Assembly: GCA_029531795.1 (NCBI GenBank)
Contig: JAPEIS010000011.1
Location: 1,736,001-1,800,000, forward strand
From: Sclerotinia nivalis
Lineage: Eukaryota; Ascomycota; Leotiomycetes; Helotiales; Sclerotiniaceae
DNA length: 64,000 nucleotides
Direction of reading: 5' to 3'
Shown piece by piece: positions 49,790 to 60,874 of this stretch; the stretch's first letter is position 1, and each line of letters opens with the position of its first letter. The position numbers were made by a program, and so were the translations under genes. The notes beneath the pieces were generated by a model, which made no database searches, was not told the DNA's origin, and saw only the letters and a program-made list of their open reading frames with translations.

Positions 49790-50807
49790 TTACTTACTGA
49801 TTAGTACCTGGAAAGTTACATCTTTGCCTAGTGGCTCCATCATCCCCTCTACAGTACAAATAACCATCATCAAATCATCATCACAATCATCCTGTTTCTT
49901 GAAATCTCCAGTATCCTCGAAATAAACATGCCCCTCAACCAGTCTTGAATATATCCCCAGATAGTGCTTGAAACTGTGTTGTACGGTCTCCACTATTATC
50001 CACGCCCACGACCCCTCACACTTCCCTCTCACGGCCCATCCAGTGACCCCTTCCACGTCCCTGACCTTGTTCTCATCCGCGCCCTACACCCTGTGGACCT
50101 CCACGTCCAGCCAGTTGCGCATGTCTTAGCTCTGGACTCCGCAATGTAGGCGGGCGATTACTTCGATGGTAGACAGTCCCAACATGTGGATTTGGGCCAT
50201 AGTCAACATATGCGTGAATAAGACTGGAGAGGCTATCTCCTGTCAACTTTCCCCCTCGGATACACGGTGACTTGTAATTGTGACAGGCTGGATAGATTAG
50301 GTATAGTTTAGATTTAGGATGTATGAGGTGAAAGCGCTTGACTCTCGGCCCACCGGGTCGCTTTATCATTTCTTCGTCTCTCACGCTGAACAGGAGCGCG
50401 TGTTGGTTTTCTGATGGATATGGATTGTTCCGTGAGGTAGAATCACAAACACCAAGATAGAATTCACGAGACATTGGGTGTTTGTTATCGAGTCCATAGC
50501 CATTGAATGTAAATATGGGAAGTGTTATGCAATGTTCATGGTGCTTCTGGAGCACGACATATTTGCGTTGTTTTGAATATACTGGCCCGAAGGCTGTGTC
50601 GGTTCTATTCATGTCATGTCGTTCTGGAGTTGTTTGATCATAGTCGGAGTAATGTTTCACCCCACAAATTACATCACCGACATGAAAATCTCCCTTGGAT
50701 GGTATCATCGGTTTCTGATCAAACAGATGGAAATGGAAAGTCAAGATCAGCTCTTACCAAGGATAGGGCGACTTAAAAGCAATTGAACTGGTATAAATCG
50801 AAGACAT
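49790..50807 (-). pseudogene. Broken DUF6590-like gene
   Basis: The main frame (50,744-50,073, first ATG at 50,708) begins KGDFHVGDVICGVKHY and includes GPVYSKQRKYVVLQKH and TLPIFTFNGYGLDN, the pattern I associate with the fungal DUF6590 domain, of unknown role. It ends in an unlikely tail, AQLAGRGGPQGVGRG. From about 50,120 another frame carries on sensibly (MRNWLDVEVHRV, stop, GADENKVRDVEGVTG and on to 49,790). This points to a frameshift near 50,120 and a TAG at about 50,084. A likely first exon (ATG 50,807, donor TTG|GTAAGA) with acceptor TGATCAG also joins out of phase. Three inconsistencies favour a pseudogene; a shorter working gene ending at 50,073 cannot be excluded. Confidence 0.6.
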
Positions 50808-51276
50808 GGTACAAATTATCACGGGGAATTACGGCGTAAATACCATTTTAGCTGAAAAGATTGGCTGGCAATGATACCCTTTGTCATGACAACCCTTTTG
50901 CTGATTGCTTTCTGATAGTTCTATGCTTTTGGCAATTTGTTACCAAAAAATGCTGGTTGGTAGATGAAGAAAAACTGGGATTTGGCCATATTGCTATCTG
51001 ATATTCCGCTCTACCGTACTAGCTAATACTTCTTTAACATCATCAAGCAAAGTGTTCTTGAAGTTCAACAATGATCACTGACCTATTGATGAAGTACTTT
51101 TACTAGGCTCCGAAAGTCACACTTTGATGGCAAGTTACTCCATCACATACATATAAAATAAAAAGTGATACATTTATCCACATTTCACAACTTCCTCCTC
51201 CAAACTTGTTGCGGTTGGAATAATTTCAGCAGCGAACCAGCAGCAATCATGGTGGAGCTCGCCCCATAGTTTTCAA
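50808..51276. other. Intergenic region
   Basis: Promoter side of the broken gene and 3' side of the orphan ORF. No repeat, RNA or ORF of note. Confidence 0.5.
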
Positions 51277-51747
51277 TTATTTCCATGGTGCAGTTTGCAC
51301 CGTTGAGTCGCTGTATAATGGTAATGGTGGTGCTTTAGATCCTGGAACCTTATCCGTATTTTTAGAGTAGATTTTCTTATCTAGCTTTGGTCTCTGTGTG
51401 CCATCATCTCCTTTAACTGTGGCAGGCTTAGGATCGTACCATAATGTTCCATATTGATCTTCATTGACCTTTCCATGTTCCCAGGGTGTCCACGTGAAAG
51501 GAGGAAGTAGATGGTAATTATATGGAAGCTCACTTTGAGCTTGTGCCGGGCCCAAAACGAGTCTTTTTGGGCGAGCATCCGCATCTCGTAATGTGGCAGT
51601 TGGGGCAGCTGGTGGAGCTGGAGGACCTGCGGTTGCCGCCGCTTGGGCAGCGGGTCGGCGTAAAGCTTTTGCCTTACACAGCCTTTTCTGCCCCAACCCT
51701 TTCTGAAACGAGTGAAAACCAAAAATAATGAAAATTCCAGTCTTCAT
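51277..51747 (-). CDS. Hypothetical 156-residue protein
   Basis: I do not recognise this protein. The ATG at 51,747 opens a frame of 156 residues. The N-terminus is hydrophobic (MKTGIFIIFGFHSF), then basic (KRLCKAKALRRPAAQAAATA), so it could be a membrane anchor or mitochondrial presequence. An Ala/Pro-rich linker follows, then a polar C-terminal half with FTWTPWEHGKVNEDQYGTLW. A pyrimidine-rich stretch ending TTTCAG about 45 bp after the ATG looks like an acceptor, so the true first exon might lie upstream; I found no good partner donor. Its position between an evident pseudogene and a real gene gives no functional hint. Confidence 0.5.
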   Translation of the reverse strand: MKTGIFIIFGFHSFQKGLGQKRLCKAKALRRPAAQAAATAGPPAPPAAPTATLRDADARPKRLVLGPAQAQSELPYNYHLLPPFTWTPWEHGKVNEDQYGTLWYDPKPATVKGDDGTQRPKLDKKIYSKNTDKVPGSKAPPLPLYSDSTVQTAPWK

Positions 51748-52282
51748 CAGACGATAGACAGGATAACTACTCTACAAGCTGTGACTTGTTTATCGTGAAC
51801 CAGGAAGTCAAAGTCCTGAGGATCAGAATGCCTCAACGCTACTACTAGGTAGTCAACCCCAAGCGTGGGGCCAATTCATGTGTGATTCTGCCCACATGCG
51901 CAACTTCACGGTATGTGGTAATTCCATCAGCTGCTGAAAGCTCCTTCTCTATTTTAGTGAGACAGGACCTAACTGTCTTTTCCTTTACACTCACTCAATC
52001 CATAATGAATGATGTATGTTTCGCAGTGCTTCGTTGATCATTCTATCCTCTGGGTATCTCGTTATAATACAATCATTATTCAAAAAGAAAACCACCCCTC
52101 ATCTTCTGGTCAAAATAATCCATCTCTCCTGCTCCTTCACTCATTATTCCCATCAAGACGTACATAAATAGAAAAGGGTATAAAAGAACGTCGTATACCA
52201 GCGTATCTCCGATCATAAATCGTCATCTCCCTCCTTCCATCCAGACAAACATTTTTCTCGAGCCAAGCAAGAAAAAAAGTTT
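51748..52282. other. Intergenic region
   Basis: Upstream DNA of the orphan ORF and 3' region of the Sur7-like gene. CT-rich stretches occur at 52,090-52,140. No gene seen. Confidence 0.5.
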
Positions 52283-53379
52283 CTAAGCCCCTCTCCTCGC
52301 AAACTCGACACTCTCACTTTGTCTCGACTTCCTTCCAAAGCGACTCCTCTCATGGAATTCACGTCCCTTCTGTTTACGTCCAATGCAGAAAATTGCCACC
52401 CACACGATCATCGCAACAGCAATAATCGCCGTGGCGACCCATGTCAGGGTAAGGTATTTCTGTCCTTTATACGCATACACCCCAATATCATTCCCGAATT
52501 TATTAATAATATCCGCGGCTTTGTCTTGGAGAACGGTGACGATGATTGAGGCAATAGCAAGAGCTAGGAGAGATAGGGATGCTAAACCCCAGTTCAAGAA
52601 AGAGAAGAGACGACCGGTGATAAAAATTGCGGCCAGTGAAGTGAAGATTGCGAGGCCAGCGGCTGCAATGCCGATGCAATAGAATACGAAGGTGGCATTC
52701 ATGGCTGTGGAGAGTGTATCGAGACCGTCTTGGATGGCTGAAGGCCAGCCTATGTCGCTAAGATTTAGATGGAGGGGGCCAATAGATAGTTGATCGGAAA
52801 TTATGGAACTGATATTGAAGTGGTCTACGTGGAGACATGATTAATTTAAGCAGGAAAACAGTATGGTGAGAGATAGTACTTACACATGGCAGTTTGATTT
52901 GTGCAAGAGCTCACGTTATAGCCTGCTCCTTTGGCCGTAGCATTTGGTGTATATGATCCCTCACACATATCCATCAGATGTAGCGAATACCATTCTTGGA
53001 TACCTAATGTCTCTGCAAGTTTATCTGCAATCTCGTTTTCGATATCGCCGAGTGCATTTGCAATGTCGTCACCAATACCAGGCTCGCGGGGTATCAAACC
53101 GCTAATGCTACTGACGATTCCTCCTGGTGATATCGATGTAGGTGTGGAGCCAGAACCGGCGGACGGTGTGGGAATGAGATCTTGTCCGATTCCTGAAGTA
53201 TTGAGCTGGAGCGTATATGATTTAGAGTTATCACATTGGAAATGGGGATTGGGTGCACATACTGCTATGATATGATAATCCTCCATGAATCCAGGCTTAT
53301 TGCCCGCGAAGAGACATAACATGCCGAGCACGAATGTTATGATGGAACAAGCCATCGGGATGGTAGCTAGTAGCTGCAT
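52283..53379 (-). CDS. Sur7/PalI-family plasma-membrane protein
   Basis: A four-span membrane protein of the Sur7/PalI family. Members organise eisosomes and cortical patches at the plasma membrane, or sense ambient pH with the Rim pathway. Exons 53,379-52,884 and 52,824-52,283 join in phase (donor GTAAGT, acceptor CACGTAG) and give 345 residues. An N-terminal span (ATIPMACSIITFVLGMLCLF) is followed by an external loop of about 200 residues with cysteines and N-glycosylation sites (NATA, NVSS, NQTA). Three spans come together near the C-terminus, starting at FVFYCIGIAAAGLAIF, FLNWGLASLSLLALAI and LTLTWVATAIIAVAMIVW. A short basic cytoplasmic tail (RKQKGREFHERSRFGRKSR) ends it. The short tail fits Sur7 better than PalI/Rim9. 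A longer frame upstream lacks an ATG, so the ATG at 53,379 is the start. Confidence 0.85.
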
Positions 53380-54553
53380 ATTGAAAAGTAGTGAGTGTAG
53401 ATTTATGTTGTGCAATAATTGTTGATGAAATAAAGATAAAGTATGGAAAGGGTTGCAAAACGAACGAGTTCTTCTAACTTATCTTCAGGTAGAGTAGCAA
53501 TAGCAATTGAAATAACGAGGAAGATTATGAGCAACCAAGCATTAAAGCAGTCACTTCTTTTAGAAAGTGATAAATGAATCATATAATGAAATCATTGACC
53601 ATGACGCAAAACACCCACCCACCCACCTACCTACCTACCTACCTCAGATTCACCCAAGATATCAATTCATAACCTGATCAAAGAAAACCAGGAACGGACC
53701 CTGACGCTTGACTTTGTCTTTGTTGTCCTCCCTCCATTCAGTAGCCTCAAAACACCAAATTCTGAAAACAGTTTTCAAAAGAGTTCATCCAATCTGGTTT
53801 GCAATACAAGCTTGCCAGCTATACCAAGCTATACCGGCATTTGTTGTGATTGGATACATCATTGTATCGAGTAGATTTTTAGAAATGTTGTGTTGTGGTC
53901 GGTCGATCGCAAAGAACAAAACCCTGAAGGCCACAAAGAATTATTTAGTGGCATTCGCCAAAAGCTTTCCCCTGTCTTAGAGACTTAAAGACCTAAAACC
54001 CACGTCAACAGGCCCGTGAGTCAATAGTAAATAGAGTTAAATAGTACGTAAGATTACTTCCGGGGGATTAATATTCATTCTTAGCCATACAATCTCCATT
54101 CCTGTGTTCTTGACCAAACCTTACTTACGGCTTGCCGAAAAAGAAACCCTGAGAAACAAAACCAAAAAAAGACCAAAAAGAAAAACCAAGCCTCACTTGG
54201 CTTTGATTTCTGTGATTCAGTGAACCTATGGCTGCCATTTCTATTTTCAACCGCAAACACCACGGCGGCTTCATTTAACATATCGAACAAATGATCATAT
54301 GCTATAACATAACGCAACAATAATCTATGATACTGCTATCTAATAGTCTAGGCTGCAGGACAACGAAAAGCCATCCGAATCTAATTAAAGCATCTAAATC
54401 ATTTAAAAAATTCAAATCGTTACAGTTTTTCAAATATCGAAAATTCATGTCTCATCTGCTAGTCTAGACTAATGGCCACCCTTGATCCGATCATCAATCC
54501 ATCGAGGGCTTCAAAACCTTTGCATTAGGCGCCGTTTTGGGAGGCGCCCGTAT
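53380..54553. other. Intergenic region with microsatellite
   Basis: It holds the promoter of the Sur7-like gene, a tetranucleotide tract at 53,611-53,644, a duplicated CTATACCA(A/G)GC motif at about 53,818-53,840, A-rich DNA near 54,150-54,190 and the 3' region of the DUF3292-like gene. The + frame 53,708-53,980 (90 codons) has no supporting feature. Confidence 0.55.
53611..53644. repeat. CCAC/CTAC tetranucleotide tract
   Basis: ACCC ACCC ACCC changes into ACCT ACCT repeats over 34 bp. Simple sequence. Confidence 0.9.
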
Positions 54554-56676
54554 TTACCATGCTTCCCACATTTGCGGGCCCATCGAAATCAAGCGGTTGA
54601 AGAGCTCTTCCCGTAATGCAATAGCCGTGAGTAGCTTTTGGTCACCAGCTTTGTCGACTACAAGAATTCCGTCTGCGATTTCCCGCGACGTAGCCCATCC
54701 TACTACAAGCCTTGTTTTCCAACCTAGGCCACCAACCTTCTTTATCTCCTGTTGTTACAGTATTAGATCATGGCTCTTGAGGCATACTTAAAACTCACCA
54801 TGACATCAGCTATTGGTATGGAGAAGACAGGATCAATGTCGTCTCTCTCGGTCGTCCAGCTCAATGCTGGAGTTGTTGTAGTGGCGGTGATATATGCATG
54901 GCCCTTCTTACCCTTATATCTAGAGGGGAACCGTGTAGGGCCAGCTGGGTCATCCGGTCCATCTTTCAGAACGCCAAGACGATTTTTCGCATGTTCTGCC
55001 CCGGCTGCAGCTTTCAATCTATCTGTTCCCAAGACAGTCTCAACACCACCTTTGGTAATACTTTTAAAAGCAGCCAAGATACGGTGGCCTTTCTTCTTAG
55101 GCTTCGGTTGATCGATACTGGTTGTGGTCGCATCTATGTCGGGATGAATGGCATCGGCCATTTCTGCATCGGATACGCCTTCTGAGAATGTTAATCCATT
55201 ACTTTCACTTTCACTTTCATGAGGAAATATTAACTTACCAAGATGATCAAGATCCTCGCCTGCTGTAGCGTGCGCAACATCAGGTGGCGGTAGGGAGGAA
55301 GATGGAGGTGGCGGGATTGGAGCTTTGTTTGCTTCACCAATTCGCAATAATGTAATTGTGAGTTGAGCATTTGTAGGGACACCTTTAAGCAGGGTATTCC
55401 TGATCTCCAATAACTTCTGCCAATGTGGGAATTCGTGGTTCAAGTACGAAAGTCCTCGCCAAATCAATGGATCTCCGAAGAACCCCAACCCAACGAACAA
55501 ACCATTCATCTTCATAAACGTATACGAGCTAGTAAACATTGAGATAAGGAGTAGCGGGGCAAGACAGCCGGCAAGCTTGAGTCGAGGTTTCTGCTGGGGA
55601 AATGGTGATGTTGGAGATAAAGCGTTGGCGAATCTTTCCCATCCATCAGAAATGTCAGCAATGGCATGCATTACGGGCCTAGTCTTCGACCACATCGCTG
55701 CCCTCATGGGTTCCTTCGTTTTATCGTGCAGGGTATTTATTTGATTCCCTTCACTGCTGCTCTTTGCATCTGCGGCGCCTACTGCCATATTTGTTGGATC
55801 TGGCGCCGCATCCTCTAAAGTACTTGCTCCTGCTTCATCACCGTTTGGATCTCCCTGGGGGTGCTTCCCCGCTGCACTGCTGATTGCGATGGAGGTAATG
55901 CTATTTACGAAGTTACTAGCTTCTTGTTCAACTGCTTCTCCTTGGTGTTTCTCAGGGGCTCCCGTCAAACTGGTATCGTTTCCCAGGACGCCTGCCGTCG
56001 GTTTCTTGATTCCTCCTGTTGTACTATCGATGAGTGCGGGTGGTGCTGGAGGAAAGCAGTATTCTCGCGACGGCGGCCATGCTATAAGTACAATCACGAA
56101 ACCAATAATGGTCGGAATTAGGAAGTCTATGAACCAAGCTAGGAAGTAAACCGATGCGAAAACAATTGTGCGATTTCTTTCCCTCCATGATCTTAACCTT
56201 GCAATATGTTTCCAAAAGGTAACAAGCCCGACTATTACTGTCATGTATAGCCGCTCAATATTCGCCCTCAACTTGTCTGGTGAGAACTCTTCTTCGTCCG
56301 CAATATTTAGGTCCAAGCCTCCAATCGGTGGCTCTGGTAATGATTTAACGTGGTACATCTGTTTACTGAATCGTCGTACTAAAGTCCATAATTGTTCGTT
56401 CGGCAGACCTCCGACCAGAGGAACAGGAACATCATCGGGCTGATCATTCCAACCCAAATCTCGCACCTCGGTATTACCATGATCTAGCTGTGCTGCCCCT
56501 TTTTTTTCATGGTCTGCCACAGCGAGGGCATGACTATCGGTAGGTATGTCTTCTTCATTAGTTTCGACTTTTATAGGTAGGTTGTGAATCGGTTGCGCGC
56601 GTCCACGATAGGGATCTGTAGGTACAGCACAAGGATCATTGAGACTTGGAATATCCTGGGTATCTTGAGTATTCAT
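54554..56676 (-). CDS. DUF3292-like fungal membrane protein
   Basis: A large conserved fungal protein of unknown function; the sequence pattern matches what I know of the DUF3292 family. Exons 56,676-54,799 and 54,748-54,554 join in phase 0 (donor GTGAGT, branch site CTAATAC, acceptor AACAG) and give 690 residues. After a disordered acidic N-terminus come LVGGLPNEQLWTLVRRF and GGLDLNIADEEEFSPDKLRA. A hydrophobic pair of spans follows (TIVFASVYFLAWFIDFLIPT, then IIGFVIVLIAWPP), then the conserved EAVEQEASNFVNSI, a third hydrophobic region (LAGCLAPLLLISMFT) and a proline-rich segment. The last exon encodes a compact domain (VGGLGWKTRLVVGWATSREI) ending MWEAW; it looks like a GRAM/PH-type fold, though that is a guess. 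It is probably an organelle membrane protein, and the membrane is unknown. Confidence 0.8.
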
Positions 56677-57237
56677 TATGTGAGATTGAATTGAAAAAAG
56701 AGGAATGTAGAGTCGTGTCAAGGTAGATAATTGGTCAGTTAGACCAATGGTGATTAAAATGAAGATCTTGTTGATTGCTCACTCAAAGCAATGGTCAATA
56801 AAATGGAAGATCTTGCAGGATTTTTGTGATAGCCAGACCAGAACATGGAGAAGTCAAAGAATAGGATGTGATTTAATATGGGAAATGAAAAGATGGAATT
56901 TGACCTTGGCATGGTATGGACACATTGATTAATATCAGAAGGAGGAAATGTTTCAATTGTTGATTTTATCTTGATCATTCATCAATGTTGAGTTGAGCAT
57001 CTCCCGTCTATGACGTATGACGTAACCCAAGCGCGTTCCTTTGTTGAATTTGACATATTGAACGTCTGTCCAAGAAAAACAAGCCAGGTAATGGTCAAAT
57101 CATGATTTACGGAGTATGTTCTCAAAGTTGCAAATCGAGGCTATCTTTTCATGGCATATGCTAAATGTACGATTGGCATGTTGGTGATTGGGCTAGGATA
57201 GGTTTCTATTCTGCCTGCTCACGAAATACCTAGTAGA

Positions 57238-57467
57238 TACATAAATATATAAATATATAAATATATAAATATATAAATATATAAATATATAAATATATAA
57301 ATATATAAATATATAAATATATAAATATATAAATATATAAATACATAAATATATAAATACATAAATACATAACCTTAAATACATAAATATATAAATACAT
57401 AAATACATAACCTTAAATACATAAATATATAAATACATAAATACATAATCTTAAATACATAACCTTA
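57238..57467. repeat. Octamer AT satellite
   Basis: About 130 bp of nearly perfect AAATATAT octamers, then a zone in which AAATACAT units alternate with a higher-order insert ATAACCTTAAATAC, seen four times. The minus-strand open frame of 81 codons across it is only repeat translation (Tyr-Leu-Tyr-Ile). Confidence 0.95.
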
Positions 57468-57475
57468 TATGATCT

Positions 57476-57735
57476 TACTAGGGACTCAACTCTTCAATGC
57501 CCTATGGAAGTATGAGTATGATATCAGTATTTTACTTGATTTAATGGTCTGTGTAGCACTAAAACGATACATTTTAAATCTCGTTACACAGTAACAAAAT
57601 CTCAATCCAGAAACTATTCCCAAATAAGCCACACTAAATCTCGTTACATAAATTGAACAAGCCACAATCTCAAAAATGGCATATTTATGGTTCCCCTATC
57701 ATGCTTCCATAGGGATGCCCTCAAAAAGTAGTTGA
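57476..57735. repeat. Possible MITE beside the satellite
   Basis: Near-inverted ends CCCTATGGAAGTATGA (about 57,500) and TCATGCTTCCATAGGG (about 57,699) flank 200 bp without coding content. Inside, TAAATCTCGTTACA occurs twice (about 57,575 and 57,634). I cannot fix a target duplication. Confidence 0.3.
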
Positions 57736-58360
57736 ATGTTTTCTCAGACTTGAATATTGTCGTCGTTCGTAAAATAGTCTTTACGAATGAGTTAAGAGTG
57801 CAAGAGGGGGGTATTACCTATTCCAAGATCTTAACCTACCGACCAACTTGGCAGTTGAAATCTACCCCACTTTCTTCATTCGGATTGTCTTATTTCTCTA
57901 CACTATCACAGCTTACTTGACTATACTATCAAATTTATCTAAACGCCAGCTCAAGTGAACTTACAATTTTTCAAACACCCAAGTCAATGATGTCTGTATT
58001 ACATATCTTGTGTGTAGCATCCCCTCCAATCTCTTTTTGCACCTCAATTCTGCCGCCAACGTACAAGCATCACAATGCAGTGTCTCAAAAGCGGTTTAGT
58101 CGCCTGCAGCACCCATGCAGTGAGGCTGACGCAAACGCACACTCAAAACAGGAGTTCAAAGTGTTCAGGAAGACTTCAATATGAGATGAAGTGTGTGTTC
58201 AGCAAGGGATGCCGTGCCAGATTCTCTTTCCTTGCATCTTTCCGTCGCGGGTTCCACGCAATTGACATCGATCCACTGATTGGAAGACTGTGCCGGATAA
58301 GGTTATCGAACCATTGATACAGGCTTTGTAGTATTAAACAATTTTAGCGATCCACATGAG

Positions 58361-60874
58361 ATGTTGAACGCTTATAAAGCCTTAGCACCGAGGAAAATGT
58401 TAGCCGGGCAAGACAATGACGGAACTAATATCGAGAAAGGTGTGAATAATGGAGAAGATGCAGAACCTGCTACCACGAGGTCCTCTAAACCGAATGAAAT
58501 CTTGTGGAAGACGTATAAACGTCCCTATCGTCACTTAAATGATCTTCTAGCTGCAAAACCTGATGTTCCCTCGGGTGCTTCCATACTCGGGTTGCTTCAT
58601 TTGGCGGAATTCTCGATTAAGCAAGCAGACACGTTTCTCGATAATTTGGAGCGCCCAGATTTAGCTCTAGAGAAATGGGTCACAGTGAACATTATCATGG
58701 AGGGAATCATACCCCATCATGATGGATACAGCTCACTCATGAGCGATCTTGGGCTTCTAACCAGGTTTAACATGATTAAAAAATGGCTCATGGACAAACA
58801 TACGCAATTTGAAGAAGCAAAAGAATTCATCAGGAACGACAATTACAGGAATGGTGTTAAATTTTCTTTAGCGCCACCAATGAATTGGCCAGACGAAGAG
58901 AATAGAGCTATCTCAGGCGAGCGCAAAGGAGTACAATGGCGGAATAGTGACAGCAATGACTCTGTTGGGGTTGGCGCAGTTTCAAAACCCAACTCAAATG
59001 GAGTTATTAGTTCAAAGAACTTGACTGAAGGTTCCGTTCATACAGTGCATAGCCAATCGTCTTTGAAGAGATTTTCAGATGATTTCACAGTCTCTTACCC
59101 ATGTCACATTAGGACGTGTCTTGATCACCAAAGTGGATTTTCGTCCCAAGAAGTTTTGGTTCATCATTATGAGCTAGTTCATGGCGAATCATACTATTTG
59201 TGTGATTATCCTTCATGTCAATCACAGACCGGGTCGGCTGTACTACCTGGCTCTAAGATACGGTTCCTTCGCTGCGATTTCAGAGGCTCAGAACAAGATT
59301 ACAGGCACCATCTCCGAGACTTTCACAAAGAGGACATAAGCATGCTACCGTCGAAGCTCTCGGAAATTGAGGCAGCGGAGTTGGACGCTTGTAGGTTTGA
59401 GGCAGATTGGTGGAGATGTCACAGCTGCCTGAGAAGGGTCATTATACAAAATGAAGGATACACTTGCAAAGATTGTAAGGCGATATGTGAATCGATCCGT
59501 ATCACAGCCCGAAAAATGAGATTTGGTTTTGGTAGCTTGATTGGCAGCGAGAGTGTAGCCCAAGCTATACCTGGGGCAGTACTTCCACAGATCCCTATTC
59601 ATAACCGTCATCCAGACTCCTCAATTGTAAATAACCTGCCTCCAATATCTGCATTATCACCCGAAAACTCAATATCAAAACCCTACATTATTGATACGTC
59701 GCCCGGTAATCTCAATATTCGACAGGAGACGCTTGCCGACGAAACAACACCAGGATTGCTTTTGCGATCCATGGAATCTGAGCCATCCGGGCATATCACT
59801 ATCAAATATACCCACACAGAATATACCAGCCACAAACATGTACCATTGAAGACAATCAGACAACTAGGACACGGCTCCCTTGGAATTGTTGATGCTGTTC
59901 GCCTTGATGATAGCGAAGATGGAGCTCTAGTTGCTCGGAAGATCATTCGCCTCCCTAACTTTTCACGAAAGAAATTGTTGCCTCTCATCCAGCAAGAAGT
60001 TGCCGTTCTTCGAGGTCTCACTCATCAGCACATTGTGCAAGTCATCAGCACTTATGAAACAACCAAAGCTCCTCGACAATTCGGAATTCTCATATCTCCA
60101 GCTGGTGATGAAGATCTAGGTCATTTTCTTGAACGAGTTAGCGAGTGTGATTTCCCAGAGGAAGAGATGAAATTGCTTAGTGGCTGGCAATGTTGTCTTG
60201 CTTCTGCGCTAGCATATGTCCATTCGCAGAATATCAGACACAAGGATATCAAGCCAAACAACATAATTTGCAAGGGGGATCAAATTTACTTGACCGATTT
60301 TGGATCCGCACACCAGTTCAGTGCCGGTGTTACAAGTTCAACGGATGGTCCTCTGGTAGGTATCACGAAAATGTACAGTGCTCCTGAGGTGATCGCCGAT
60401 GATCGAAGAGGTCGACCTGCGGATATCTACTCCCTGGGTTGCGTTTTTGCCGAGATGGCCACTGTAGCTGACGGTGAACAAATCGAAGAGTTTCATGAGT
60501 ACAGGAGCCAGCCGATACCAGATGAACCCGATAGAATGACCTATATTTATCATGCTACGGCACATCTGATAGGGCCATGGTTCACCAAGTTGGGGGATTC
60601 TTGGACAGCATCTCTTCTTCATGATATGCTGGCTGTTGATCAAAAGTGTCGTCCGACAGCTAATGCTCTACACGAAACTCTATTGGCGCACTATGGCCCG
60701 TCTAATTGCCCGTGTCATCTACAGCCCTTTTCAAGATCCTTGCCACAGGCAGATGACACTGCAACTACGGAGCATACCGAAGATACAGATGAAATTGATT
60801 CGGAAGTCACTTCGGATTCTCGAATTATTCCAAAAGTCATCAACAAACAATATGCTTATGTGGACCCAAATTAA
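58361..60874 (+). CDS. Zinc-finger Ser/Thr protein kinase
   Basis: A single-exon protein of 837 residues. The N-terminal third (to about 240) is helical and unassigned (LLHLAEFSIKQADTFLDNLE). A cysteine/histidine region at about 245-370 has C2H2-like spacing (HHYELVH, HHLRDFH) and a second four-cysteine cluster, WWRCHSCLRR with YTCKDCKAIC. The kinase domain spans about 500-776: glycine loop GHGSLGIV, VAIK-type lysine in VARKII, catalytic loop IRHKDIKPNN (HKD in place of HRD), DFG in TDFGSA and APE in YSAPEV. All main catalytic residues are present, so it is probably active. HKD lacks the arginine that reads activation-loop phosphate, which may mean regulation by another route. The ATG at 58,361 is the first in frame. 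Close relatives and substrates are unknown to me. Confidence 0.85.
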   Translation: MLNAYKALAPRKMLAGQDNDGTNIEKGVNNGEDAEPATTRSSKPNEILWKTYKRPYRHLNDLLAAKPDVPSGASILGLLHLAEFSIKQADTFLDNLERPDLALEKWVTVNIIMEGIIPHHDGYSSLMSDLGLLTRFNMIKKWLMDKHTQFEEAKEFIRNDNYRNGVKFSLAPPMNWPDEENRAISGERKGVQWRNSDSNDSVGVGAVSKPNSNGVISSKNLTEGSVHTVHSQSSLKRFSDDFTVSYPCHIRTCLDHQSGFSSQEVLVHHYELVHGESYYLCDYPSCQSQTGSAVLPGSKIRFLRCDFRGSEQDYRHHLRDFHKEDISMLPSKLSEIEAAELDACRFEADWWRCHSCLRRVIIQNEGYTCKDCKAICESIRITARKMRFGFGSLIGSESVAQAIPGAVLPQIPIHNRHPDSSIVNNLPPISALSPENSISKPYIIDTSPGNLNIRQETLADETTPGLLLRSMESEPSGHITIKYTHTEYTSHKHVPLKTIRQLGHGSLGIVDAVRLDDSEDGALVARKIIRLPNFSRKKLLPLIQQEVAVLRGLTHQHIVQVISTYETTKAPRQFGILISPAGDEDLGHFLERVSECDFPEEEMKLLSGWQCCLASALAYVHSQNIRHKDIKPNNIICKGDQIYLTDFGSAHQFSAGVTSSTDGPLVGITKMYSAPEVIADDRRGRPADIYSLGCVFAEMATVADGEQIEEFHEYRSQPIPDEPDRMTYIYHATAHLIGPWFTKLGDSWTASLLHDMLAVDQKCRPTANALHETLLAHYGPSNCPCHLQPFSRSLPQADDTATTEHTEDTDEIDSEVTSDSRIIPKVINKQYAYVDPN

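Larger units (their letters stand above)
56677..58360. other. Intergenic region with satellite and possible MITE
   Basis: It carries the promoters of the two flanking, divergently transcribed genes, the AT satellite 57,238-57,467 and an inverted-repeat-ended segment at about 57,476-57,735. Open frames at 57,732-58,317 are short and featureless. Confidence 0.6.

Noticed and set aside
54770..55185. Plus-strand open frames of 95-113 codons
   Set aside because: They are shadows of the DUF3292-like gene on the other strand.
57193..57438. 81-codon Tyr/Ile/Leu open frame
   Set aside because: It is translation of the octamer satellite.
57238..57467. CRISPR-like array
   Set aside because: Units are 8-14 bp without unique spacers, in a eukaryotic context; it is a satellite.
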